Assembly: GCA_900079695.1 (NCBI GenBank)
Contig: LT599022.1
Coordinates: 3,398,981-3,462,980 of the forward strand
Direction: 5' to 3'
Length of the DNA stretch: 64,000 bases
Origin: an uncultured Alphaproteobacteria bacterium
GTDB lineage: Bacteria; Pseudomonadota; Alphaproteobacteria; Rhodospirillales; Rhodospirillaceae
The notes under the pieces are model-generated. The model saw only the letters and a program-made list of their open reading frames with translations, was not told where the DNA came from and ran no database searches. Below are positions 36,434 through 45,272 of the stretch, in pieces. Each line of letters starts with the position of its first letter. The first letter of the stretch is position 1. The translations under genes were made by a program, and so were the position numbers.

Positions 36434-38254
36434 ATGACCGCGCAATGGATTCGTTGGGTCGCGTGGGTGCTGCCCGCGATCGCGCTGACGGCGCCGCTCG
36501 AAGCCGCCGAGCCGCGCCACGGTCTGGCGATGCACGGCGCGCCCGCCTACCCGGCGGACTTCACCCACTTCGCCTACACGAATCCGGAGGCGCCCAAGGG
36601 CGGGCTGCTGAAGCTCCATGCCCTCGGCGGCTTCGATACCCTCAATCCCTTCACCCTCAAGGGGATGTCGGCGGCGGGTCTCGGCCTCACCTACGATACC
36701 CTGATGGCCGCCGCGCAGGACGAGCCGTTCACCGAGTACGGTCTCGTCGCCGAAACCGTCACCGTGCCCGAGGACCGCGCCTGGGCGCGCTTCGACCTGC
36801 GGCCGGAGGCGAAGTGGCACGACGGCCGCCCGATCACCCCCGAGGACGTGATCTTCTCCCTCGAAACCCTGCGCGAGAAGGGCGACCCCTTCTACCGCAG
36901 CTACTACGCCGGGGTCGCCAAGGTCGAGAAGACCGGACCGCACGCCGTCACCTTCACCTTCGCCGAGGCGGGCAACCGCGAGCTGCCGCTGATCATCGGG
37001 CAGATGCCGGTGCTGCCGAAGCACTACTGGCAGGGCCGCGATTTCGCCGCCACCACCCTGGAGCCGCCGCTCGGTTCCGGCCCCTACAAGGTCGCGAGCT
37101 TCGAAACCGGCCGCACCATCACCCTCGAACGGGTCAAGGACTACTGGGGCAAGGACGTTCCGGCGAACGCCGGCCGCTACAACTGGGATACGATCCGCTA
37201 CGACTACTACCGCGACACCACCGTCGCGCTCGAAGCCTTCAAGTCCGGCGCGTTCGACATGATCGGCGAGTACGAGGCGAAGAAGTGGGCGACCGCCTAC
37301 GACTTCCCCGCCGCCCGCGACGGCCGGGTGATCCGCGCGGAGATCCCCAAGCACACGCCTTCGGGGATGCAGGGTTTCGTCTACAACACCCGCCACCCGG
37401 TGTTCGCCGACCCCCGGGTGCGCGAGGCGCTCGCCTACGCCTTCGATTTCGAATGGACCAACGCGGCGCTGTTCCACGGCGCGTATTCCCGCACCAACAG
37501 CTATTTCGACAATTCCGAACTCGCCGCGTCGGAACTCCCGTCGCCCGCCGAGCTGAAGCTGCTGGAGCCGTTCCGCAAGGACCTGCCGCCCGAGGTCTTT
37601 ACCCGGGTCTACAAGGCTCCCGTCACCCAGGGGCCGGACGGTATCCGCGCCAATCTCCGGATCGCCCTCGCCAAGCTGCGCGCCGCCGGATACGCGCTCA
37701 AGGACGGCGTGATGACCGATGCGGCGGGGCAGGAGCTGCGGTTCGAGATTCTCGTCAACGCGATCCAGGCCACCACCTTCGAGCGCGTGGTTCTGCCGTT
37801 CGTCCAGAACCTCCGGAAGATCGGCGTGGTCGCCGAAATGCGCGTGGCGGACGTCAACCAGTACCAGAACCGCATGCAGCAGTTCGACTTCGACATGACC
37901 ACCGGGTCGTTCCCGCAGTCGCTCTCTCCGGGCAACGAGCAGGAGGGGTTCTTCGGCTCGGCGGTCGCCGACCAGCCCGGCTCGCGCAACACCGCCGGGG
38001 TCCGCTCCCCCGCCGTCGACGCGATGATCCGCCACATCGTCCTCGCCAAGGACCGCGACGATCTGATCGCCGCCACCCGCGCGCTCGACCGCATCCTGCT
38101 GTGGTCGCACTACGTCATCCCGCAGTGGTTCCTCCCCTACGACCGCCTCGCCTACTGGAACCGCTTCGGCAAGCCCGAGATCCTCACCCTGCACGGCGCC
38201 GACACCTCCGCCTGGTGGATCGACAAGGCCCTCGACGCCAGGCTGGTGCGGTGA
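36434..38254 (+). CDS. yejA: Peptide ABC transporter substrate-binding protein YejA
   Basis: 606 residues. A signal peptide (about 1-26) precedes a family-5 binding protein with YejA-type features: HGLAMHGAPAYPADFTHFAY near the N-terminus, 'PEAPKGGLLKLHALGGFDTLNPF', 'AKWHDGRPITPEDVIFS' and 'GRYNWDTIRYDYYRD'. It should deliver peptides to YejBEF. Those genes lie about 11.7 kb away on the opposite strand, whereas yejA-B-E-F is the usual order. The start has GGGGGAG upstream, and ccoI follows after 96 nt. Confidence 0.95.
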   Translation: MTAQWIRWVAWVLPAIALTAPLEAAEPRHGLAMHGAPAYPADFTHFAYTNPEAPKGGLLKLHALGGFDTLNPFTLKGMSAAGLGLTYDTLMAAAQDEPFTEYGLVAETVTVPEDRAWARFDLRPEAKWHDGRPITPEDVIFSLETLREKGDPFYRSYYAGVAKVEKTGPHAVTFTFAEAGNRELPLIIGQMPVLPKHYWQGRDFAATTLEPPLGSGPYKVASFETGRTITLERVKDYWGKDVPANAGRYNWDTIRYDYYRDTTVALEAFKSGAFDMIGEYEAKKWATAYDFPAARDGRVIRAEIPKHTPSGMQGFVYNTRHPVFADPRVREALAYAFDFEWTNAALFHGAYSRTNSYFDNSELAASELPSPAELKLLEPFRKDLPPEVFTRVYKAPVTQGPDGIRANLRIALAKLRAAGYALKDGVMTDAAGQELRFEILVNAIQATTFERVVLPFVQNLRKIGVVAEMRVADVNQYQNRMQQFDFDMTTGSFPQSLSPGNEQEGFFGSAVADQPGSRNTAGVRSPAVDAMIRHIVLAKDRDDLIAATRALDRILLWSHYVIPQWFLPYDRLAYWNRFGKPEILTLHGADTSAWWIDKALDARLVR

Positions 38255-38300
38255 GCCGGGCCTTCCTGCGCCCGGCGCGAACCCCCAAATGAGTCGGAGC

Positions 38301-38325
38301 GCCGGAGGGACCGAAGCCCTCCGGC
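38301..38325. repeat. Palindromic element between yejA and ccoI
   Basis: GCCGGAGGG (38301-38309) and CCCTCCGGC (38317-38325) form a perfect nine-base stem with a seven-base loop. A CGATTTTCC follows about 5-15 bases later, so weak termination of yejA is possible. The core GGAGGGACCGA-xCCCTCC is shared with 11809-11827. Confidence 0.6.
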
Positions 38326-38350
38326 CGTCCCGATTTTCCGGAACCCTGCC

Positions 38351-40687
38351 ATGGACGCCACCGCTGCCACCTGCCGCCACTGCGGCGAACCGACCGAGGG
38401 CGGGGCGGCGTTCTGCTGCGCGGGGTGCGAGGCGGCCTACGGCCTGCTCAACGGCCTCGGCCTGGAGGCCTACTACCGGCGGCGGACCTGCGATCCGGCG
38501 GCGCGGCCCTTGCGGCCCGACGACCTCTCGCCGCTCGACCTCGCGCCTGCGGTGGCGGCGGGGCCGGAGCCCGGCACCTCGCGTCTCGACGCGGTGGTGG
38601 ACGGGCTGCACTGCGCGGCGTGCGTGTGGCTGATCGAAAGCCTGCTGGCGCGCGATCCGGCGGTGGCGTCGGCGCGGGTGAACATGACGACGCGGCGGCT
38701 GCGGCTGGTGTGGCGCGGCGGGCCGGAACTGGCGGGCGACATCGTCGCGCCGCTGCGGGCCGTCGGCTACCGCCTGCTGCCGTTCGACGCGGCGGTGCTG
38801 AAGAGCGCGGCGCAGGCGCGGCAGTCGGCGCTGCTGCGGGCGATGGCGGTGGCGGGGTTCGCTTCGGCCAACGTGATGCTGTTCTCGATCTCGATCTGGA
38901 GCGGCAGCGACATGGGCCCGGCGACCCGCGATCTGCTGCACTGGATTTCCGCGCTGATCGTGCTGCCCGCGGTGGCCTACGCGATCCGGCCGTTTCTCGC
39001 GGGCGCGTGGGGCGCGCTGCGGCGCGGCCGCACCAACATGGACGTGCCGATCGTCCTCGGCGTGCTGCTGGCCTGCGGCATGAGCCTGTGGGAGACCGCC
39101 ACCGGCGGCGAGCACGCCTACTTCGATTCGGCGGCGGCGCTGCTGTTCTTCCTGCTGATCGGCCGCTATCTCGACGCGATCGCGCGCGGCCGGGCGCGGG
39201 CGAGCGCCGAGAACCTGCTGGCGCTGACGGCGGTGGCGGTGACGGTGGAACAGCCGGACGGCGGCCTCGCGACCCTGCGGCCGGACCGGATCGCCCCCGG
39301 CGCGGTGGCGCGGGTGGCGCCGGGCGAGCGCATCGGCGTCGACGGAACGGTGCTGACCGGCCGCTCGGACGTCGACACCCAGGCGATCAGCGGCGAGACC
39401 GCGCCCGCGGCGGTGGGGCCGGGCGACCGGGTTCACGCGGGCACGCTCAATCTCTCCGGCGCGCTGCGCATCCGCGTCGCCGCGGCGGGCGAGGGCACCC
39501 TGTTGGCCGAGATCGTGCGGCTGATGGACGACGCCGAGCAGGGGCGGGCGCGGGCGGTGGCGCTCGCCGACCGGGTGGCGCGGCTCTACGCTCCGGTGGT
39601 CCACACCCTGGCGCTCGGCACCTTCCTGTGGTGGTTGCTGGCGCTCGGCGCGGAGTGGCAGCGGGCGCTGCTGGTGGCGATCAGCGTGCTGATCGTCACC
39701 TGCCCGTGCGCGCTCGCGCTGGCGGTTCCGGCGGTGCAGGTGATCGCGTCCGGGCGGCTGTTCAAGCAGGGCATCCTCCTCAAATCCGCGACCGCGCTCG
39801 AACGTTTGGAGCGGGTCGATACGGTGGCGTTCGACAAGACCGGCACCCTCACCACCGGCGCGCCCGAACTCGCCCCCGGCGATTGGATCGCCGCCGATCT
39901 CGCCGCCGCCGCCGCGCTCGCCGCCGCGAGCCGTCACCCGCTCGCCCGCGCCCTCGCCGCCGCCGCGCCCGGCCACGCGCCCGCGCCGGCCGAGGTGCGC
40001 GAGGTTCCGGGCGACGGGCTGGAGGTGGGCGGCGCGCGCCTCGGGCGGCGCGAGTTCGCCGCGCCCGACGCGCCGGGCGGCGAGGGCGAGGGGCCGGAGC
40101 TGTGGTGGCGGCCCGCGCCCGGGGCCGCGGCGGTGCGCTTCGGCTTCGTCCAGCGCCTGCGGCCGGATGCGGCGGAGACGGTGGCGGCGCTGACGGCGAT
40201 GGGTCTGACGGTGCGGCTGATCTCCGGCGACCGCCCGCGTCCGGTCGAGGCCGCCGCCGCCGGGGCCGGGATTTCCGACTGGACCGCCGCCGCCCGTCCC
40301 GCCGACAAGGTGGCGCGGCTGGCGGCGTGGAAGGCGCAGGGCGCGCGGGTGCTGATGGTCGGCGACGGCCTCAACGACGCCCCGGCGCTCGCCGCCGCCG
40401 AGGTGTCGCTGTCGCCCGCCTCCGCCGCCGATCTCGCGCAGACCGCGGCCGACGCGGTGTTCCAGGGCGAGCGGCTGCATCCGGTGGTGGAGACGCTGGC
40501 GGTGGCGCGCCGCGCCGGGCGGCTGGTGCGCGGCAACTTCGCGCTGGCGCTGGGCTACAACCTCGTGACCGTGCCGCTGGCGATGGCGGGGCTGGTGACG
40601 CCGTTGATCGCGGCGGCGGCGATGTCCACATCTTCCCTCGTGGTGATGGCGAACGCACTCCGCCTGATGAAACGGGACCGCCGATGA
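38351..40687 (+). CDS. ccoI: Copper-transporting P-type ATPase CcoI/FixI
   Basis: 778 residues. An N-terminal zinc-ribbon-like cysteine cluster (CRHCGEP...CCAGCEAAYG) is followed by a heavy-metal-associated site GLHCAACVWLIE, eight membrane helices, the CPC metal channel (CPCALALAVP), phosphorylation motif DKTGTLT and hinge GDGLNDAPALA. It supplies copper for CuB of cbb3 oxidase. It overlaps ccoS by four bases (ATGA). It is separated from ccoNOQPGH by about 13.5 kb and is on the opposite strand. Confidence 0.96.
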   Translation: MDATAATCRHCGEPTEGGAAFCCAGCEAAYGLLNGLGLEAYYRRRTCDPAARPLRPDDLSPLDLAPAVAAGPEPGTSRLDAVVDGLHCAACVWLIESLLARDPAVASARVNMTTRRLRLVWRGGPELAGDIVAPLRAVGYRLLPFDAAVLKSAAQARQSALLRAMAVAGFASANVMLFSISIWSGSDMGPATRDLLHWISALIVLPAVAYAIRPFLAGAWGALRRGRTNMDVPIVLGVLLACGMSLWETATGGEHAYFDSAAALLFFLLIGRYLDAIARGRARASAENLLALTAVAVTVEQPDGGLATLRPDRIAPGAVARVAPGERIGVDGTVLTGRSDVDTQAISGETAPAAVGPGDRVHAGTLNLSGALRIRVAAAGEGTLLAEIVRLMDDAEQGRARAVALADRVARLYAPVVHTLALGTFLWWLLALGAEWQRALLVAISVLIVTCPCALALAVPAVQVIASGRLFKQGILLKSATALERLERVDTVAFDKTGTLTTGAPELAPGDWIAADLAAAAALAAASRHPLARALAAAAPGHAPAPAEVREVPGDGLEVGGARLGRREFAAPDAPGGEGEGPELWWRPAPGAAAVRFGFVQRLRPDAAETVAALTAMGLTVRLISGDRPRPVEAAAAGAGISDWTAAARPADKVARLAAWKAQGARVLMVGDGLNDAPALAAAEVSLSPASAADLAQTAADAVFQGERLHPVVETLAVARRAGRLVRGNFALALGYNLVTVPLAMAGLVTPLIAAAAMSTSSLVVMANALRLMKRDRR

Positions 40688-40866
40688 ACATTCTTCTGCT
40701 GTTGATTCCGGCGGCGCTGATTCTCGGGGTTTTCGGGCTTGCCGCGTTCCTCTGGGCGCTCCGGAGCGGCCAGTTCGACGACCTCGACGGCGCCGCCAAC
40801 CGCATCCTCTACGACGACGAACCCCGCCCCGAACCCCGCCGCCGCCGCGGACGGCCGCGGCGCTGA
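40684..40866 (+). CDS. ccoS: cbb3 oxidase maturation protein CcoS/FixS
   Basis: 60 residues: one membrane helix (about 3-26, MNILLLLIPAALILGVFGLA) followed by the signature 'ALRSGQFDDLDGAANRILYDD'. It is needed for incorporation of cofactors into CcoN. It overlaps the ccoI stop. Confidence 0.96.
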   Translation: MNILLLLIPAALILGVFGLAAFLWALRSGQFDDLDGAANRILYDDEPRPEPRRRRGRPRR

Positions 40867-40986
40867 CGGGGTTTTGCTTTTATTCCGGGTTGAAAAGCGA
40901 TACATAGGCGACCGCCCCGGAGAGGGCAGGGACCGGCCATGGCGAACTTGGGACGGCCGGCGAAAAAGGTTCTGGAGGAGCACCCG

Positions 40987-41823
40987 ATGAGCGTTGCGAT
41001 GGCAACGAAGCCGGTGACGACGCGGGACTTGCGCGCCCGCAAGGGGGGCGATCCGATCGTCTGCCTCACCGCCTATACCGCGCCGATGGCGCGACTTCTC
41101 GATGCCGAGGTGGACGTCCTGCTGGTGGGAGATTCCCTCGGCATGGTGGTCTACGGCCTGCCGACCACGATCGGCGTGACCCTCGACATGATGATCAACC
41201 ACGGCGCGGCGGTGGCGCGCGCGGCGCGGCACGCCTGCGTCGTCGTCGATCTGCCGTTCGGCGCGTATCAGGAAAGCCCGGAGCAGGCCTTCCGCACCTC
41301 CGCGCGGGTGATGATGGAAACCGGCTGCGCGGCGGTGAAGCTGGAAGGCGGCACCGAAATGGCGGCGACGATCCGCTACCTCGTCGAGCGCGGGGTGCCG
41401 GTGATGGCGCATATCGGCCTCACGCCGCAGTCGGTGCATGCGCTCGGCGGGTTCGTCTCGCAGGGCAAGACCGACGCCGAGGCGGAGAAGATTCTCGCCG
41501 ATGCGCGCGCGGTGGCCGAGGCCGGGGCGTTCGCGGTGGTGGTGGAAGGGGTGCAGGAAGCCCTCGGCCGCCGCATCACCGCCGAGATCGCGGTACCGAC
41601 CATCGGCATCGGCGCGTCGCCCGCGTGCGACGGACAGGTGCTGGTGATCGACGACCTGCTCGGCATGTTCTCCGAGTTCAAGCCCAAGTTCGTGAAGCGC
41701 TACGCCGAACTCGGCCCGGTGGTGACCGAGGCGGCGCGGACCTACGCGGCGGAGGTGAAGAGCCGCGCCTTCCCCGCGCCCGAGCACTGCTTCGGCGTCA
41801 AGCGCGCGGGAGAGCCGCGATGA
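40987..41823 (+). CDS. panB: Ketopantoate hydroxymethyltransferase
   Basis: 278 residues. First committed enzyme of pantothenate synthesis. TIM-barrel motifs: [27 protein letters not shown] (metal-binding Asp), [15 protein letters not shown] and the C-terminal 'VIDDLLGMF'. I use ATG 40987 because GGAGGAG lies six bases upstream; the in-frame ATG at 40939 lacks this. It overlaps panC by four bases. Confidence 0.96.
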   Translation: MSVAMATKPVTTRDLRARKGGDPIVCLTAYTAPMARLLDAEVDVLLVGDSLGMVVYGLPTTIGVTLDMMINHGAAVARAARHACVVVDLPFGAYQESPEQAFRTSARVMMETGCAAVKLEGGTEMAATIRYLVERGVPVMAHIGLTPQSVHALGGFVSQGKTDAEAEKILADARAVAEAGAFAVVVEGVQEALGRRITAEIAVPTIGIGASPACDGQVLVIDDLLGMFSEFKPKFVKRYAELGPVVTEAARTYAAEVKSRAFPAPEHCFGVKRAGEPR

Positions 41824-42686
41824 CCGCCGCCCTCGCCCCGGTCCCGGTGACACACCGGGTCGCCGACCTGCGCGCCCGGGTTGCCGCCTGGCGCAAGGAC
41901 GGGCTCAGGGTCGCGCTGGTGCCGACCATGGGCGCGCTGCACCAGGGCCACCTGGCGCTGGTGCGCCGCGCCCTCGAACTCGCCGACCGGGTGGTGGTGT
42001 CGGTGTTCGTCAACCCGATCCAGTTCGGCCCGAACGAGGATTTCGACGCCTATCCGCGCACCCTCGACGCCGACCGCGCGCTGCTCGCCACGGTCGGCGC
42101 GTCGCTGGCGTTCGCGCCCTCGGTGGCGGAGATGTACCCCGAAGGCTTCTCCACCGCCGTCACCGTCTCGGGCGTGTCCGAGGGGTTGTGCGGCGGCAGC
42201 CGTCCGGGGCATTTCTCGGGCGTCGCCACGGTGGTGACCAAGCTGCTGCTGCAGACGCTGCCCGACGTCGCCTGCTTCGGCGAGAAGGACTATCAGCAGG
42301 TTCAGGTGATCCGCCGGTTCGTGCGCGATCTCGACATTCCGGTGGAGATCGTCGGCGTGCCGACGGTGCGCGAGGCCGACGGACTCGCGCGCAGCTCGCG
42401 CAACGCCTATCTCACGCCCGAGGAGCGCGCCGCCGCGCCGAACCTCCACCGCACCCTGCAGGACACCGCCGCGGCGATCCGCACCGGGTCGGCGGTGGAC
42501 GCGGCGCTGGAGGCGGGCAAGCGCGCCCTCCTCGCCGCCGGATTCGCTGCGGTGGATTACCTCGAACTCCGCGCCGCCGAGGGCCTCGCGCCGCTCGCCG
42601 CGCTCGACCGTCCGGCGCGCCTGCTGGTCGCCGCGCGGCTCGGCAAAACCCGCCTGATCGACAACATCCCGGTTGAAGGAGCGTGA
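41820..42686 (+). CDS. panC: Pantothenate synthetase
   Basis: 288 residues. Joins pantoate and beta-alanine using ATP. ATP-binding [14 protein letters not shown], '[15 protein letters not shown]', 'FGEKDYQQ' and the '[12 protein letters not shown]' signature are complete. The ATG overlaps the panB stop (ATGA), so both are made together. Confidence 0.97.
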   Translation: MTAALAPVPVTHRVADLRARVAAWRKDGLRVALVPTMGALHQGHLALVRRALELADRVVVSVFVNPIQFGPNEDFDAYPRTLDADRALLATVGASLAFAPSVAEMYPEGFSTAVTVSGVSEGLCGGSRPGHFSGVATVVTKLLLQTLPDVACFGEKDYQQVQVIRRFVRDLDIPVEIVGVPTVREADGLARSSRNAYLTPEERAAAPNLHRTLQDTAAAIRTGSAVDAALEAGKRALLAAGFAAVDYLELRAAEGLAPLAALDRPARLLVAARLGKTRLIDNIPVEGA

Positions 42687-42688
42687 CG

Positions 42689-42958
42689 TTGAGCAAAAAA
42701 GACGACGAGATGTACGACGAGATCAACACCCTGGTGGGCAGCCTCGCCCACGCGTTCGATCTCGAGGGCCCGCAGGCCGCCAAGGCGGTGGAGACCGGCG
42801 CGATGACCCTGCAACTCGGCGTCGACGCCGAGGGCGATCGCTACGTCCGCGCCGAATTCCAGGGCAAGATGGTGATGGTCTACCCCGGCCGCGCCAAGGA
42901 AGACATGGTGAAGGAGGCGCGCGTCGTCACCCAGCGCGACCCCGAAGGGTCGGTCTGA
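42689..42958 (+). CDS. Small hypothetical protein with TTG start
   Basis: 89 residues beginning MSKKDDEMYDEINTL. The TTG at 42689 has AAGGAG seven bases upstream, whereas the in-frame GTG at 42683 sits only one base after that sequence, so TTG is the likely start. The protein is acidic and soluble, with a helix then a probable sheet (GAMTLQLGVDAEGDRYVRAEF). The ribosome-binding site lies inside the end of panC, so it is coupled to the pan operon. I do not recognise the family. Confidence 0.72.
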   Translation: MSKKDDEMYDEINTLVGSLAHAFDLEGPQAAKAVETGAMTLQLGVDAEGDRYVRAEFQGKMVMVYPGRAKEDMVKEARVVTQRDPEGSV

Positions 42959-42964
42959 GCCCGC

Positions 42965-43228
42965 TCATTTGAGCTGGCTGTCCTTGTTGCCGCGGCGGTT
43001 GATCCCGCCCGGCGCCGGGCGGCGGTCGATCGCCGCCTGGCAGGCCACGCAGGTCTTCACCCCGGGCAGCGCGCGCCGCCGCGCCTCGGGAATCTCCTCC
43101 CCGCACTCGACGCACCAGGGCTCGCTCTCCCCCGAGGGCAGCTTCGCCCGCGCGCCCGCCACCGCATCGGCGACGCTGTCGTCGATCTGATCCTGCACCG
43201 CCCCATCCCGCGTCCACCCACCCGCCAT
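42965..43228 (-). CDS. DksA/TraR-family zinc-finger protein
   Basis: 87 residues from ATG 43228, with AGGAGG five bases upstream. It has a C4-type zinc finger (CVECGEEIPEARRRALPG then CVAC) typical of the short DksA/TraR proteins that bind RNA polymerase through its secondary channel. The N-terminal coiled coil of full-length DksA is absent, so this is the TraR-like short class. It converges with the pan operon. Confidence 0.9.
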   Translation of the reverse strand: MAGGWTRDGAVQDQIDDSVADAVAGARAKLPSGESEPWCVECGEEIPEARRRALPGVKTCVACQAAIDRRPAPGGINRRGNKDSQLK

Positions 43229-43387
43229 CGCCGCCTCCTGCCTTCCCCCGAGAATAGGAAACCGTGCGACCGGTTCCAAGGGGCGAGAAGGGCCCGGAAT
43301 GGGGCCGAAAGCGGACGGGCGGGTTTCGGTATCGAGGCCTAACTCGAGGCATAATAAGCCAGAGCGGCCTAGGTAAGGGCCGAACGT

Positions 43388-43410
43388 GGCGGGAAACCGC
43401 CCTACTTTTT
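43388..43410 (+). terminator. Possible rho-independent terminator upstream of the TIR gene
   Basis: GGCGG-gaaa-CCGCC (43388-43401) followed by CTAC and a five-base T-run on the plus strand. It could stop read-through from the pan operon before the TIR-ATPase gene. The stem is short, so this is tentative. Confidence 0.4.
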
Positions 43411-43474
43411 ATGCCGCACATACTTTTCTCCGCGCTACCTATGGGATACATTTTGTCAAATTGAGGGGGGTGTT

Positions 43475-45001
43475 ATGGCATATTTGGAAGAAGTTTTTCG
43501 CCTTTCGGGCGTACCAACAATCACCTTTGTCCAGCCCGAGCGCTACGACGAGATTAAGGTTTCGGTTCGCACTCCAGGGCGCTGCCTAATTATCGAAGGC
43601 CCATCGGGGATCGGAAAAACCACTACGATCACAAAGGTTCTGGCCGATCTCGGGCTCGCCAGAACGGTTACAGTCTTGAGTGCGCGCCGACCGGCAGACA
43701 TTGAGATGATTGAAGCTCTCCCCGAGATAAAAGATATCGGCACTGTAATTGTGGATGATTTTCACCGTCTTGGCGATGCGACAAAGTTGAAGCTGTCTGA
43801 CTACATGAAACTTTTGGCGGACGCCAGCGAAGAGACATCAAAGTTGATTCTGATTGGTATCAATAAAGCAGGGCACCAGCTTGTTAAATTTGCGCATGAC
43901 CTTGGTCTTCGTCTCGATGTATTTAAACTTGAGGCGAACCCCATTGAGCGTCTAGAGCAAGTTATTGCCCTTGGTGAGGTTGCTCTAAATGTGGAAATTA
44001 CAGGAAAGACCGAAATTGCAGAGCGAGCGCAGGGAAGCTTTCAGCTCGTACAGCTCCTTTGCCATAAGCTATGCATCTTGGACAAAGTAACAGAAACAAA
44101 AGAAAATAAAAAATTGATTGAGACGTCTGTAAATGCAGCCCTTGAAGATGTTATATTTGATTTATCACGGCAATTTAAGGATGCCGCAATTACATTCGCT
44201 AGAGGTTCTCGCCTCCGTAAGGAAGGGCGTGCACCTTACCTGCATATTTTGAAGTGGCTTTCCGACTCTGAAGAATGGTCCCTCGATCTGGGTGAGGCGA
44301 TGAATGCCCACCCAGAGATGAAGGGAAGTATTGGTCAGGTGTTGGATAAAGGTTGGTTGCAAGCTATTTTGAATGATCCAGAAAAAATCGATATTCTCGG
44401 CCCTTATTTTCATTTTGAACAATCCACGGGGGTCCTAAGCGTGGAGGATCCTAAATTAGTGTTCTATCTCAAGAATATCATTTGGCGCGTATTTACTCGG
44501 CAGGTTGGATACAAGGGAAGCTACTTCGGTAATAGGTATGACTTCGCGTTGTCTTTCGCCGGGGCCGATCGAAAGATCGCTGAAAAGCTATGTCAAACGC
44601 TGACGGAGCGCGAAGTGTCTGTTTTCTATGACGAAAATGAGCAATATCGCATCATAGCCCAGAACGTTGAAGATTATCTTGCTCCAATCTATCGAAGTGA
44701 AGCTGGGTACGTTGTTGCCCTCCTGTCACCGGCATATCCGACTAGAATTTGGACAAAATTCGAAAGCGACAATTTCAGAGAACGATTTGGAAAAAATGAA
44801 GTTATACCTGTGCGCTTCAAAAACGTGGTGCCGGGATTTTTTACAGAAGATGCAAAGTACGGTGGCGTTTTATTTGATCCTGACGGCGACGTTGATGCCC
44901 AAGTCGTCAAGATTGCGGATATTCTTTGTGCAAGGCTTGTCGAGGAACGTGACAAAAGCCAGATCGCTGAGGCGGAGGAGGCCGTTAGCGTCGCAGGGTA
45001 A
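43475..45001 (+). CDS. P-loop ATPase with C-terminal TIR domain, candidate antiviral effector
   Basis: 508 residues. N-terminal STAND/AAA-like ATPase with Walker A GPSGIGKTT (42-50), Walker B VIVDD (91-95) and a sensor-like LILIGIN (124-130); a helical region (about 200-345); then a TIR domain (about 353-460) that opens YDFALSFAGADR and reaches YVVALLSPAYPTRIWTKFE, where E430 is in the position of the catalytic glutamate of NAD-cleaving TIRs. Codon use is clearly AT-rich compared with every neighbour (many A/T third positions), a sign of horizontal transfer. GAGGGGGG lies just before the ATG. No partner gene follows. By analogy with bacterial TIR-ATPases, phage sensing would trigger NAD depletion. 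Not assigned to a named system. Confidence 0.85.
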   Translation: MAYLEEVFRLSGVPTITFVQPERYDEIKVSVRTPGRCLIIEGPSGIGKTTTITKVLADLGLARTVTVLSARRPADIEMIEALPEIKDIGTVIVDDFHRLGDATKLKLSDYMKLLADASEETSKLILIGINKAGHQLVKFAHDLGLRLDVFKLEANPIERLEQVIALGEVALNVEITGKTEIAERAQGSFQLVQLLCHKLCILDKVTETKENKKLIETSVNAALEDVIFDLSRQFKDAAITFARGSRLRKEGRAPYLHILKWLSDSEEWSLDLGEAMNAHPEMKGSIGQVLDKGWLQAILNDPEKIDILGPYFHFEQSTGVLSVEDPKLVFYLKNIIWRVFTRQVGYKGSYFGNRYDFALSFAGADRKIAEKLCQTLTEREVSVFYDENEQYRIIAQNVEDYLAPIYRSEAGYVVALLSPAYPTRIWTKFESDNFRERFGKNEVIPVRFKNVVPGFFTEDAKYGGVLFDPDGDVDAQVVKIADILCARLVEERDKSQIAEAEEAVSVAG

Positions 45002-45171
45002 TCATGTGCTTCACCGCAGGCGTCCGCTTTCGAGAAAGGTTCCTGGCGCATTAGCGCACGGGGTTCGCGGCGGTGCGGCCGGGCGAGCGAAAAACTACAT
45101 AAAAAACAATTATTTAATTTAACCGTGCATTTTCGCGCGCGACATTCGAACTCGGGCGGGCGGAGGTTTTT

Positions 45172-45272
45172 CCGGGTAGGGCGTCATGAGCATGGTTTTC
45201 GCGTCTTCCGCCGTTGCGGCAGCCCCCTCGGCTCCGGCGCGAAACTCTAGGCGGGTCGCGGTCCGCGGTTGA
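45172..45272 (+). pseudogene. Relic of the 5' end of the yeeE-like gene
   Basis: The ATG at 45186 begins a 28-codon frame (MSMVFASSAVAAAPSAPAR...) that matches the first 12-13 codons of the intact gene at 47621 (MSMISASSAVAAGPS), with mostly synonymous base differences. The similarity starts in the leader (CGGGTAGG versus CGGGCAGG) and ends near codon 15; the frame then stops at 45272. Both copies follow an unusually AT-rich stretch. It overlaps the 3' end of the diguanylate cyclase gene on the other strand. Confidence 0.6.

Noticed and set aside
24728..38350. Long inverted repeats at the two junctions of the proposed inversion
   Set aside because: Only an 11-base GC-rich direct match (CGCCCGGCGCG) was found between junctions, in the wrong orientation for inversion by homologous recombination and short enough to be chance.
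36230..40480. 1416-codon open frame on the minus strand
   Set aside because: It is antisense to yejA and ccoI, which are clearly real. Long antisense frames are expected in 70% GC DNA; the translation is low-complexity Arg/Gly/Ala-rich with no domain.
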